A DNA stretch of 5,114 bases from an uncultured Clostridia bacterium (GTDB lineage Bacteria > Bacillota > Clostridia > Oscillospirales > Oscillospiraceae): NCBI GenBank assembly GCA_947169005.1, contig CAMVOG010000172.1:1-5114 (forward strand), read 5' to 3'. The notes beneath the pieces are model-generated. The model was not told the origin of the DNA. It was given only the letters and a program-made list of their open reading frames with translations, and made no database searches. This document shows, piece after piece, positions 1-5,114 of this stretch. Position numbers and translations under genes: made by a program. Position 1 is the first letter of the stretch. Every line of letters starts with the position of its first letter.

Positions 1-726
1 CCCCGGATCCAGCATTTGAGGCGCCTGGGGGCGGGGCGGAAGGCCCGCCGGGAGGCGGGGGAGTACCTCTGCCTGGGGGATAAGCTCTATTATGAGGCCC
101 TGCGCTGGGAGGCCCCCATCCGCACGGTGCTTTTCTGCGGCGAGGAGCCCGACGCCCCGGAGGGAGCGCGGCTCGTGCGGGTCCCCCGGGACCTGCTGGA
201 AAGCGTGGCTCCCATGAAGAGTGCCCCGGAGCTGCTCTTTACCTGCGCCCTGCCCGAGACGGAGCGGGCGCTGCTGCCGGGCCGCTGCCTCATCCTGGAG
301 AATATGCAGGACCCCGGCAACGTGGGCACCATCCTGCGCACGGCGGACGCCCTGCGCTGCTCCGCCCTGATCCTCACGGGGGCCTGCGCGGACCCCTATT
401 CCCCCAAGGCCGTGCGGGCCTCCATGGGGGCCGTGTTCCGCCGCCCGGTGGTGGAGCTGGAAACGGAGGCGCTGATCGAGGCGGCGGAGGAGCTGGGCAT
501 GCCCATCTTTGCCGCGGCCCTGGACCCTGCGGCGAAGGACCTCCGGGAGCTGGAGCTGCCGGAGAGCTGCGCCTTCGCCATCGGCAACGAGGGGGGCGGC
601 CTCTCGGAGCGACTGCTGGCCGCTTCCCGGGAGCGGGTCATCATCCCCATGGACGAGCGCTGCGAATCCCTCAACGCCGCCGCCGCCGCCACCATCCTCC
701 TGTGGGAGATGTTCAGAAGAGGGTAA
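1..726 (+). CDS. TrmH/SpoU-family RNA 2'-O-methyltransferase, 5' end outside the window
   Basis: SPOUT-class enzyme that transfers a methyl group from S-adenosylmethionine to a ribose 2'-OH in rRNA or tRNA. The frame is open to base 1 (PRIQHLRRL), which resembles the usual N-terminus of this family, so the TTG at 16 is an internal codon rather than the start; probably only some 10-25 residues are missing. Numbering from the first codon in the window, residues 17-85 match a substrate-binding N-terminal domain. The catalytic SPOUT domain follows, with all three motifs: DPGNVGTILRTAD (104-116, with the expected catalytic Arg113), IGNEGGGLSERLL (194-206) and a Pro-Met...Ser-Leu-Asn motif (216-225) that builds the trefoil knot and cofactor pocket. 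YSPKAVRASMGAVF (133-146) is also typical. The stop is TAA at 724-726. The family is secure. The target nucleotide cannot be read from sequence; RlmB-like or TsnR-like 23S rRNA methylation is likeliest. Confidence 0.93.
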   Translation, partial: PRIQHLRRLGAGRKARREAGEYLCLGDKLYYEALRWEAPIRTVLFCGEEPDAPEGARLVRVPRDLLESVAPMKSAPELLFTCALPETERALLPGRCLILENMQDPGNVGTILRTADALRCSALILTGACADPYSPKAVRASMGAVFRRPVVELETEALIEAAEELGMPIFAAALDPAAKDLRELELPESCAFAIGNEGGGLSERLLAASRERVIIPMDERCESLNAAAAATILLWEMFRRG

Positions 727-727
727 G

Positions 728-800
728 GTTTCAAGTTTCAAGTTTAAAGTTTAATGTTTAAAGTAAGCTGTCTTTAAACTTTCATCTTTAAACTATAAAC
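728..800. repeat. Heptad repeat array (GTTTAAA type), five forward and four inverted units
   Basis: Five consecutive 7-base units run forward from 728 to 762: GTTTCAA, GTTTCAA, GTTTAAA, GTTTAAT, GTTTAAA. After a central TAAGCTGT (764-771), four units run in the opposite sense from 773 to 800: TTTAAAC, TTTCATC, TTTAAAC, TATAAAC. The tract is about 23 % GC by hand count, between strongly GC-rich genes, and begins one base after the methyltransferase stop codon. TTTAAA hexamers start at 743, 757, 773 and 787, so their spacing of 14, 16 and 14 is symmetric. No open reading frame of note, target-site duplication or transposase is seen. It could be an intergenic repeat family, an operator or a structured leader of dprA; the window does not decide. 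Confidence 0.85.
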
Positions 801-801
801 T
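734..801. other. Large imperfect dyad / AT-rich hairpin in the leader of dprA
   Basis: Bases 734-763 pair with 772-801 around an 8-base loop (764-771), giving 25 pairs out of 30 by hand count. The inner GTTTAAAG (756-763) pairs perfectly with CTTTAAAC (772-779). The second copy at 742-749 pairs with 786-793. The outer GTTT (735-738) pairs with AAAC (797-800). The mismatches fall in the spacers 750-755 and 739-741. The stem is almost all A-T and no T-run follows, so it is a poor intrinsic terminator. It ends 24 bases before the dprA start, so in an mRNA it would sit just upstream of the ribosome binding region. Being built of tandem heptads, it can also pair in registers shifted by seven. Confidence 0.7.
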
Positions 802-806
802 ATTAC

Positions 807-821
807 AGAAAGAGAGAGAAA
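807..821 (+). promoter_or_regulatory. Weak purine-rich ribosome binding region of dprA
   Basis: AGAAAGAGAGAGAAA precedes the ATG at 826. It is purine-rich but holds no AGGAGG or GGAGG core, unlike the sites before topA and trmFO. The frame upstream of 826 has a TAA at 796-798 and no ATG, GTG or TTG between, so 826 is the only reasonable start in this leader. Confidence 0.5.
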
Positions 822-825
822 CCCC

Positions 826-2001
826 ATGTCAGAGGTCGCCTGCTGGATCTGGCTGTCCCGGAGAAAGAACCTGTCCGCCGCCCGCGCGCATCGGTATCTG
901 GAGCATTTCGGCTCCGTCCTGGCGCTCTATGAGGCGGATGAGGAGCTCTACCGGCTGGTGCCCGAGGCCAGGCCGGCGGAGTGGCGGCAGCTCCTGGACA
1001 AGGGGCTGGCGGAGGCTGAGCGGATCATGGCGGACTGCCAGCGGCTGGGGGTGCGCATCCTCTGCCTGCGGGACGCGGATTACCCGGAGAAGCTGCGGAA
1101 TATTTACGACGCGCCCCTGGTGCTCTATGTCCGGGGCACGCTGCCCGCGGTGGACGATGAGCCCACCGTGGCCGTGGTGGGCACCCGGAAGGCGGGGCCC
1201 TACGGCAGGCGCTGCGCCCGCCGCTTCGGGGCGGATATCGCCCGCTGCGGGGGCCTGGTGGTCTCCGGCCTGGCGGAGGGCATCGACTCCGAGGCCATGC
1301 GGGCCGCGCTGGAGGCCGGGGGCCGGGTCATCGGCGTGCTGGGCACGGGGCCGGACGTGGTCTATCCCGCCTGGAACGAGCAGCTTCAGAATGAGGCGGC
1401 TCTCCACGGGGCCCTGGTCAGCGAGTATCCGCCGGGGACCCGGGGAAGCAGGGGGAATTTCCCCCAACGCAACCGTATCATCAGCGGCCTCGCCGACGGC
1501 GTGCTGGTGATCGAGGCCCCGGAAAAGAGCGGCTCGCTCATCACGGCGGCCCGGGCCGCCGAGCAGGGGCGGGACGTTTACGCCGTGCCCGGCCCGGTGG
1601 ACGACGCGGGCTTCGTGGGCTCCAATCTGCTGCTGCGGGACGGGGCGGCTCTGGTGATGAACGCCTGGGATCTGCTGGGCGTTTACCTCTGGCGCTATCC
1701 CACAAAGCTGCGCCGCAAGGGAGATCGGCGGCCCCTCCGCCGGCCCCGTGAGGAGCGGGAAATCAAAAAAGAGGTTGACAAGGGCGAATCGGTGGATTAT
1801 ATTGACCTAACGGACGGGGAGGCTCTTTCCGAGGAGGAGAGGGCCGTCCTCGGCGCTCTGGGCGGCGAAAGCCTGGAGGCCGATGAGCTCATCCGCCGCG
1901 CCGGGCTGGAGGCCGCCGACGCGCTGAGCGCCATGACCATGCTGGAGGTCCGCGGACTGATCCGGCGGGTGGAGGGCGAGCGCCTGGAGCGGGTGCGGTG
2001 A
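826..2001 (+). CDS. dprA: DprA/Smf DNA-processing protein (RecA loader)
   Basis: DprA binds incoming single-stranded DNA in the cytoplasm and loads RecA during natural transformation; it is also widespread in bacteria not known to be competent. The product is 391 residues. Residues 1-75 form the small helical SAM/HhH-like N-terminal domain. The extended Rossmann fold follows, with VVGTRKAGPYG (117-127), SGLAEGID (147-154), GVLGTGPDVVYP (170-181), FPQRNRIISGL (212-222), SGSLITAA (235-242) and AVPGP (253-257), all hallmarks of the family. A charged, Arg/Lys/Glu-rich linker (about 292-335) leads to a C-terminal winged-helix DML1-like domain (about 336-388). One deviation: the usual GIDxxAH reads GIDSEAM, with Met158 where His is typical. 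The gene is intact, starts at ATG 826 and ends in TGA. It is followed after 36 bases by topA, the conserved neighbour in Firmicutes. The family call is secure; a role in natural competence here is unproven. Confidence 0.97.
   Translation: MSEVACWIWLSRRKNLSAARAHRYLEHFGSVLALYEADEELYRLVPEARPAEWRQLLDKGLAEAERIMADCQRLGVRILCLRDADYPEKLRNIYDAPLVLYVRGTLPAVDDEPTVAVVGTRKAGPYGRRCARRFGADIARCGGLVVSGLAEGIDSEAMRAALEAGGRVIGVLGTGPDVVYPAWNEQLQNEAALHGALVSEYPPGTRGSRGNFPQRNRIISGLADGVLVIEAPEKSGSLITAARAAEQGRDVYAVPGPVDDAGFVGSNLLLRDGAALVMNAWDLLGVYLWRYPTKLRRKGDRRPLRRPREEREIKKEVDKGESVDYIDLTDGEALSEEERAVLGALGGESLEADELIRRAGLEAADALSAMTMLEVRGLIRRVEGERLERVR
1775..1803 (+). promoter_or_regulatory. Candidate sigma-A-type promoter inside dprA, upstream of topA
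   Basis: TTGACA (1775-1780, 6 of 6 consensus) is followed after exactly 17 bases by TATATT (1798-1803, 5 of 6). An A-run (1765-1770) lies just upstream of the -35. The site sits in a locally AT-rich patch of a GC-rich gene, in the codons for the variable DprA linker (residues 317-326), where coding constraint is probably low. Transcription would start near 1809-1811 and give topA a leader of about 230 bases. This is pattern recognition only; no transcript evidence is available. A chance match is possible, but 11 of 12 bases with ideal spacing is rare in DNA of this composition. Confidence 0.6.
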
Positions 2002-2022
2002 GAGAACGATAACTTATAACGT

Positions 2023-2027
2023 AGGAG
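2023..2027 (+). promoter_or_regulatory. Ribosome binding site of topA
   Basis: AGGAG lies 10 bases before the ATG at 2038, within the 36-base dprA-topA gap. It supports ATG 2038, whose product opens with the usual short lead into VIVESPAKAKTI. Confidence 0.85.
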
Positions 2028-2037
2028 CGGAAATCAT

Positions 2038-4338
2038 ATGGCAAAGTCGAACGCGGCGCTGGTGATCGTGGAATCACCGGCGAAGGCGAAAACGATAGAG
2101 AAATATCTGGGCAAGGATTACCGGGTCACGGCCTCCATGGGCCACCTGCGGGACCTGCCCAAGAGCAAGCTGGGCGTGGACATTCCCGGCGGCTTCATCC
2201 CCGATTACCAGCCCATCAAGGACCGGGCGGAGAAGATCGAGGAGCTGAAGGCGGCGGCGAAAAAGGCGAGCGTCGTCTATCTCGCCACCGACCCGGACCG
2301 GGAGGGTGAGGCCATCTCCTGGCATCGGAAGGAGCTTTTGGAGCTGCCCGACGACAAGGTCCGCCGCGTCACCTTCAACGAGATCACCAAAAGAGTCGTT
2401 ATCGAGAGCATCCAGAAGCCCCGGGGCATCGACATGGACCTGGTGGACGCCCAGCAGGCCCGCCGCATTCTGGACCGTATCGTGGGCTATCAGCTCAGCC
2501 CCATGCTCTGGACCAAGATCCGCCGGGGCCTCTCGGCGGGCCGCGTCCAGTCCGTGGCCACCCGCATGGTGGTGGACCGGGAGAACGAGATCCGCGCCTT
2601 TGTGCCCCAGGAATACTGGCTGCTGGACGCCACCCTTTCCGTGGGGGAGAAGAAGGAGGAGTTCCTGGCCCACTATTACGGCACGGGCGGCAAGAAAAAG
2701 GAGCTGCGCAGCGAGGAGGAGGTCCGGGCCGTGGAGGAGGCCGTGCGGAAGGCTCCCTTCACCGTGGCCGCCGTCCGGCGGACGGACCGGCAGCGCAGTC
2801 CCTCCGCTCCCTGCATCACCTCCACCCTCCAGCAGGAGGCCTCCCGCAAGCTGAACATGACGCCCCGGCGCACCATGTCCGTGGCCCAGGCCCTCTATGA
2901 GGGCGTGAACATCACGGACCAGGGCTCCGTGGGTCTTATCACCTATATGCGTACCGATTCCCTGCGTATCTCCCAGGAGGCCAGGGATGCCGCCAGGGAC
3001 TATATCATCGGGCACTACGGCCGGGAGTATTATCCCCCCACGCCCCGGGTATACAAGACCAAGAAGGACGCCCAGGACGCCCATGAGGCCATCCGCCCCA
3101 GCAACGTGGCCCTCTCCCCGGAGCTGGTGCGCCGGGACCTGACCCAGGAGCAGTACCGCCTCTACCGGTTGATCTGGAACCGCTTCATGGCCAGCCAGAT
3201 GGCCAGCGCGGTCTATGACAGCGTCTCCATCGACGCCCTCTCCGCCGGGCACCTCTTCCGGGCTACCCATTCAGCGGTGAAATTCCAGGGCTTTACCAAG
3301 GTCTATGACAGCGGGGAGGAGGACCCGGAGCTGAAGCAGCGTCCCCTGCCCCAGATGAGCCAGGGCCAGCCCCTGGGCCTGGAAAAGCTGGTGAGCGAGC
3401 AGAAATTCACCCAGCCCCCCGCCCGCTATACGGAGGATACCCTCATCCGGGCCATGGAGGAGCAGGGCATCGGCCGTCCCAGCACCTACGCCCCCACCAT
3501 GTCCACGATCCTGGACCGGGAGTACGTGGTGAAGGAGGGCAAGTCCCTCAAGCCGACCCCCCTGGGGGAGACCGTCACCCACTTTATGACGGACCACTTC
3601 AAGGACGTGGTTGACCTGGCCTTCACCGCCCATATGGAGGGCGCCCTGGACGAGGTGGAGGAGGGCAAGAAGCCCTGGAAGAGCGTCCTCAGCGATTTCT
3701 ATACCGGCTTTGAGAAGGAGCTGAACGAGGCGGAGGAAAGCCTCAAGGGCGTGCGCATCAAGGTCCCCGACGAGGTGACGGAGGAGGTCTGCGACGTCTG
3801 CGGGCGCAACCTGGTGGTGAAATCCGGGCGCTTCGGCCGCTTCCTGGCCTGCCCCGGCTTCCCGGAGTGCACCTTCACCAAGCCCCTGGTCATCGAAATG
3901 CCCGGCCAGTGCCCCAAGTGCGGCAGCCGCATTTTGAAGCTCACCAGCAAGAAGGGCTACACCTACTACGCCTGCGAGCGGCGGGCCGACTGCGGCTTTA
4001 TGACCTGGGACGTGCCCACCAAGGACAACTGCCCGGACTGCGGCCACACCCTCTTCAAGAAGTCCGGCCGGGGCTTCAAGAAGCCCTTCTGCGTCAATGA
4101 GAACTGCCCGAGCTTCGTGCCCGAGGACAAGCGGGGCTATCCGAGAAAGCCCGCCCAGACGGAGGAAAGCGCCAAGGCCGTCCCCGCCGGGGAGGCAAAG
4201 CCCGCCGCGAAGAAGACGGCGGCCAAGAAGACGACAGCCGCGAAAAAGACCACGGCGGCAAAGAAAACGACGACCACGAAGAAGACGGCGGCAAAAAAGC
4301 CCGCTGCGAAGAAAAAGACGGAAGCGAAGGAGCCCTGA
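2038..4338 (+). CDS. topA: DNA topoisomerase I (type IA), with three zinc fingers and a Lys-rich tail
   Basis: TopA relaxes negative supercoils by transient cleavage of one strand through a 5'-phosphotyrosine, and offsets gyrase behind RNA polymerase. The product is 766 residues. The Toprim domain (about 6-115) carries VIVESPAKAKTI with Glu12 and the metal-binding DPDREGE (85-91). The type IA core follows (about 130-565), with QQARRILDRIVGYQLSP (139-155), LSAGRVQSV (165-173) and the active-site GLITYMRTDS, placing the catalytic Tyr at 303 and its partner Arg at 305. Three tetracysteine zinc fingers follow: Cys585/588/605/611, Cys625/628/646/652 and Cys665/668/685/690. Residues 721-766 are a Lys/Ala/Thr-rich basic tail. 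All catalytic residues expected from the E. coli enzyme are present, so it should be active. It lies between dprA and trmFO, 2 bases from the latter, and probably shares a transcript; an internal dprA promoter may add expression. Confidence 0.99.
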   Translation: MAKSNAALVIVESPAKAKTIEKYLGKDYRVTASMGHLRDLPKSKLGVDIPGGFIPDYQPIKDRAEKIEELKAAAKKASVVYLATDPDREGEAISWHRKELLELPDDKVRRVTFNEITKRVVIESIQKPRGIDMDLVDAQQARRILDRIVGYQLSPMLWTKIRRGLSAGRVQSVATRMVVDRENEIRAFVPQEYWLLDATLSVGEKKEEFLAHYYGTGGKKKELRSEEEVRAVEEAVRKAPFTVAAVRRTDRQRSPSAPCITSTLQQEASRKLNMTPRRTMSVAQALYEGVNITDQGSVGLITYMRTDSLRISQEARDAARDYIIGHYGREYYPPTPRVYKTKKDAQDAHEAIRPSNVALSPELVRRDLTQEQYRLYRLIWNRFMASQMASAVYDSVSIDALSAGHLFRATHSAVKFQGFTKVYDSGEEDPELKQRPLPQMSQGQPLGLEKLVSEQKFTQPPARYTEDTLIRAMEEQGIGRPSTYAPTMSTILDREYVVKEGKSLKPTPLGETVTHFMTDHFKDVVDLAFTAHMEGALDEVEEGKKPWKSVLSDFYTGFEKELNEAEESLKGVRIKVPDEVTEEVCDVCGRNLVVKSGRFGRFLACPGFPECTFTKPLVIEMPGQCPKCGSRILKLTSKKGYTYYACERRADCGFMTWDVPTKDNCPDCGHTLFKKSGRGFKKPFCVNENCPSFVPEDKRGYPRKPAQTEESAKAVPAGEAKPAAKKTAAKKTTAAKKTTAAKKTTTTKKTAAKKPAAKKKTEAKEP
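4293..4299 (+). other. In-frame A_AAA_AAG heptamer near the topA 3' end, possible -1 frameshift site
   Basis: The topA codons GCA-AAA-AAG (residues 752-754) present A_AAA_AAG in the phase required for tandem -1 slippage, the same heptamer used in E. coli dnaX. The -1 frame from here has no stop before the trmFO ATG at 4341 and is the trmFO frame. No convincing stimulatory hairpin or upstream anti-SD-pairing site is visible in the purine-rich flanks. The heptamer is certain; its function is doubtful, since an Ala-Lys-Lys-rich tail produces such heptamers easily. Confidence 0.25.
4327..4332 (+). promoter_or_regulatory. Ribosome binding site of trmFO, inside the end of topA
   Basis: AAGGAG lies 8 bases before the ATG at 4341 and overlaps the last topA codons. 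With only 2 bases between the topA stop (4336-4338) and the trmFO start, translational coupling is likely. Confidence 0.85.
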
Positions 4339-4340
4339 GC

Positions 4341-5114
4341 ATGGAGAAGGTAACGGTAGTCGGCGCGGGCCTGGCGGGCAGCGAGGCCGCCTGGCAGCTT
4401 GTCAAGCGGGGCATCCCCGTGCGGCTGATGGAAATGAAGCCCCAAAAGCACAGCCCCGCCCACGTCTCGGACGATTTCGCGGAGCTGGTCTGCTCCAACT
4501 CCCTGCGCAGCGACGAGCTGGCCAACGCCGTGGGCCTTTTGAAGGAGGAAATGCGGCGGGTCGGCTCTCTCATCATGGAGAGCGCGGACCAAAACCGGGT
4601 GGAGGCGGGCTCCGCCCTGGCCGTGGACCGGGTGGGCTTTGCCCGCACGGTCACGGAGCGCCTGCGGGAGCACCCCCTGGTGGAGATCACTGAGGGCGAG
4701 GTAACGGAGATCCCCGAGGGCCGGGTCATCATCGCCACGGGCCCCCTTACCTCCGACGCCATGAGCGAGACCATCCGGGGCCTCTTTCCACCGGAAAAGG
4801 CCTATATGAATTTCTACGACGCGGCGGCCCCCATCGTCACCTTTGAGAGCATCGACATGGAGAGCGCCTACTTCGCCTCCCGCTACGACAAGGGAACGCC
4901 GGATTATGTCAACTGCCCCATGACGAAGGAGGAGTACGAGGCCTTCTGGACCGAGCTCTGCGCCGCCCGGGAGGCGGAGGTCCACGGCTTTGACGACGGC
5001 GGAGTTTTCGAGGGCTGCATGCCCGTGGAGGTCATGGCCCGCCGCGGGGTGGACACCCTGCGCTACGGCCCCTTGAAGCCCGTGGGTCTCATCGACCCCC
5101 GCACGGGGAAGGAG
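4341..5114 (+). CDS. trmFO: TrmFO, folate/FAD-dependent tRNA (uracil-54) C5-methyltransferase, 3' end outside the window
   Basis: TrmFO (formerly Gid) makes 5-methyluridine at position 54 in the tRNA T-loop, using methylenetetrahydrofolate as carbon donor and reduced FAD, in contrast to SAM-dependent TrmA. The 258 visible residues run open to the last base; the family is about 435-445 long, so roughly 40 % is missing. The FAD-binding VVGAGLAGSEAA (6-17) opens the protein. AHVSDDFAELVCSNSLRS (40-57), GLLKEEMR (65-72), LAVDR (93-97), IATGPLTSDAM (131-141), FYDAAAPIV (158-166), SRYDKG (180-185), NCPM (191-194) and FEGCMPVEVMARRG (223-236) are family hallmarks. The two active-site cysteines known from the B. 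subtilis enzyme correspond to Cys51 and Cys226. The close junction to topA is the standard Firmicutes order. The reading frame has no stop in the window, which may cause simple ORF searches to miss it. Confidence 0.98.
   Translation, partial: MEKVTVVGAGLAGSEAAWQLVKRGIPVRLMEMKPQKHSPAHVSDDFAELVCSNSLRSDELANAVGLLKEEMRRVGSLIMESADQNRVEAGSALAVDRVGFARTVTERLREHPLVEITEGEVTEIPEGRVIIATGPLTSDAMSETIRGLFPPEKAYMNFYDAAAPIVTFESIDMESAYFASRYDKGTPDYVNCPMTKEEYEAFWTELCAAREAEVHGFDDGGVFEGCMPVEVMARRGVDTLRYGPLKPVGLIDPRTGKE

Larger units (their letters stand above)
4198..4335 (+). repeat. Coding repeat: AAKKT-type basic tail of TopA
   Basis: The last 46 codons of topA encode seven Lys-Lys pairs, each preceded by two Ala or Thr residues, as in AAKKTAAKKTTAAKKTT. 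The tract has no acidic residue before the final TEAKEP and resembles histone H1-like tails. Basic C-terminal tails of this sort are known on actinobacterial TopA, where they aid DNA binding and processive relaxation. The same role here is inference. Lys codons mix AAA and AAG, so the repeat is better kept in protein than in DNA, which argues for selection on charge over recent slippage. Confidence 0.8.

Noticed and set aside
16..18. TTG as the start of the methyltransferase
   Set aside because: The frame continues to base 1 with residues PRIQH that fit the conserved N-terminal region of the family, so the true start is left of the window.
734..801. Intrinsic terminator after the methyltransferase
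   Set aside because: The hairpin is nearly all A-T and has no T-run after it, so it lacks the two features expected of such a terminator.
773..806. A dprA promoter within the heptad tract, with TATAAA (794-799) or TATTAC (801-806) as -10
   Set aside because: No acceptable -35 hexamer is found 16-18 bases upstream of either, and AT-rich repeats give TATA-like hexamers by chance. A promoter here is possible but cannot be supported.
929..1510. A 193-codon + strand frame inside dprA, and others at 2306-2854 and 4097-4693
   Set aside because: Out-of-frame shadows rich in Arg, Pro, Ser and Trp, with no family match and no ribosome binding site, inside well-supported genes.
1765..1771. A-run in dprA as a second frameshift site
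   Set aside because: The frame reads ATC-AAA-AAA-GAG, so the slippery heptamer would be C_AAA_AAA, which does not allow both tRNAs to re-pair well; there is no overlapping gene in the -1 frame.
2002..2037. Possible promoter (TATAAC at 2015-2020) or small palindrome in the dprA-topA gap
   Set aside because: The -35 region upstream is GC-rich with no TTGACA-like hexamer, the distance to the ribosome binding site is too short, and the palindrome pairs at only a few positions.
2074..3270. A 398-codon open frame on the - strand opposite topA, and similar long - strand frames at 829-1467, 3271-4047 and 4137-4985
   Set aside because: They lie wholly opposite dprA, topA or trmFO, have the low-complexity Gly/Ala/Leu/Val/His/Arg composition of antisense shadows in GC-rich DNA, and show no recognisable domain. 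The + strand proteins match known families along their whole length.
3611..3638. TTGACC with TATGGA, 16-base spacing, inside topA
   Set aside because: The -10 matches consensus at only three positions and the residues are part of a conserved coding region, so this looks like chance.

Overview
The window is GC-rich coding DNA from a bacterial chromosome, with four genes all on the + strand. In order they are the 3' part of a TrmH/SpoU-family RNA 2'-O-methyltransferase, a complete dprA (DNA processing protein), a complete topA (DNA topoisomerase I) and the 5' two-thirds or so of trmFO (folate/FAD-dependent tRNA U54 methyltransferase), which runs off the right edge. The order dprA-topA-trmFO is a long-known Firmicutes arrangement (smf-topA-trmFO in Bacillus). 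Together with the high GC and the form of the proteins, it suggests a GC-rich member of the Clostridia, such as a gut Oscillospiraceae. That assignment is inference; no marker gene settles it.

Layout: 1-726 methyltransferase (open at the left edge); 727-825 an AT-rich spacer (about 28 % GC by hand count) filled by a heptad repeat folded into a large dyad; 826-2001 dprA; 2002-2037 a short gap with the topA ribosome binding site; 2038-4338 topA, whose protein has three tetracysteine zinc fingers and a Lys/Ala/Thr-rich tail; 4339-4340 a 2-base gap; 4341-5114 trmFO. No stretch above 300 bases lacks a gene. I see no tRNA, rRNA, CRISPR array, insertion sequence or GC-rich intrinsic terminator.

The genes are information-processing housekeeping functions: rRNA or tRNA ribose methylation, loading of RecA on incoming single strands, relaxation of negative supercoils, and tRNA T-loop methylation. 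The two close junctions suggest co-transcription of dprA-topA-trmFO. A near-consensus sigma-A-type promoter lies inside the dprA linker region, about 235 bases before topA, and could let topA-trmFO be transcribed independently.

I found no undescribed multi-gene system. The points most worth a second look are non-coding or at gene junctions: the heptad dyad before dprA, the promoter inside dprA, and an in-frame A_AAA_AAG slippery heptamer near the end of topA whose -1 frame runs without a stop into trmFO.
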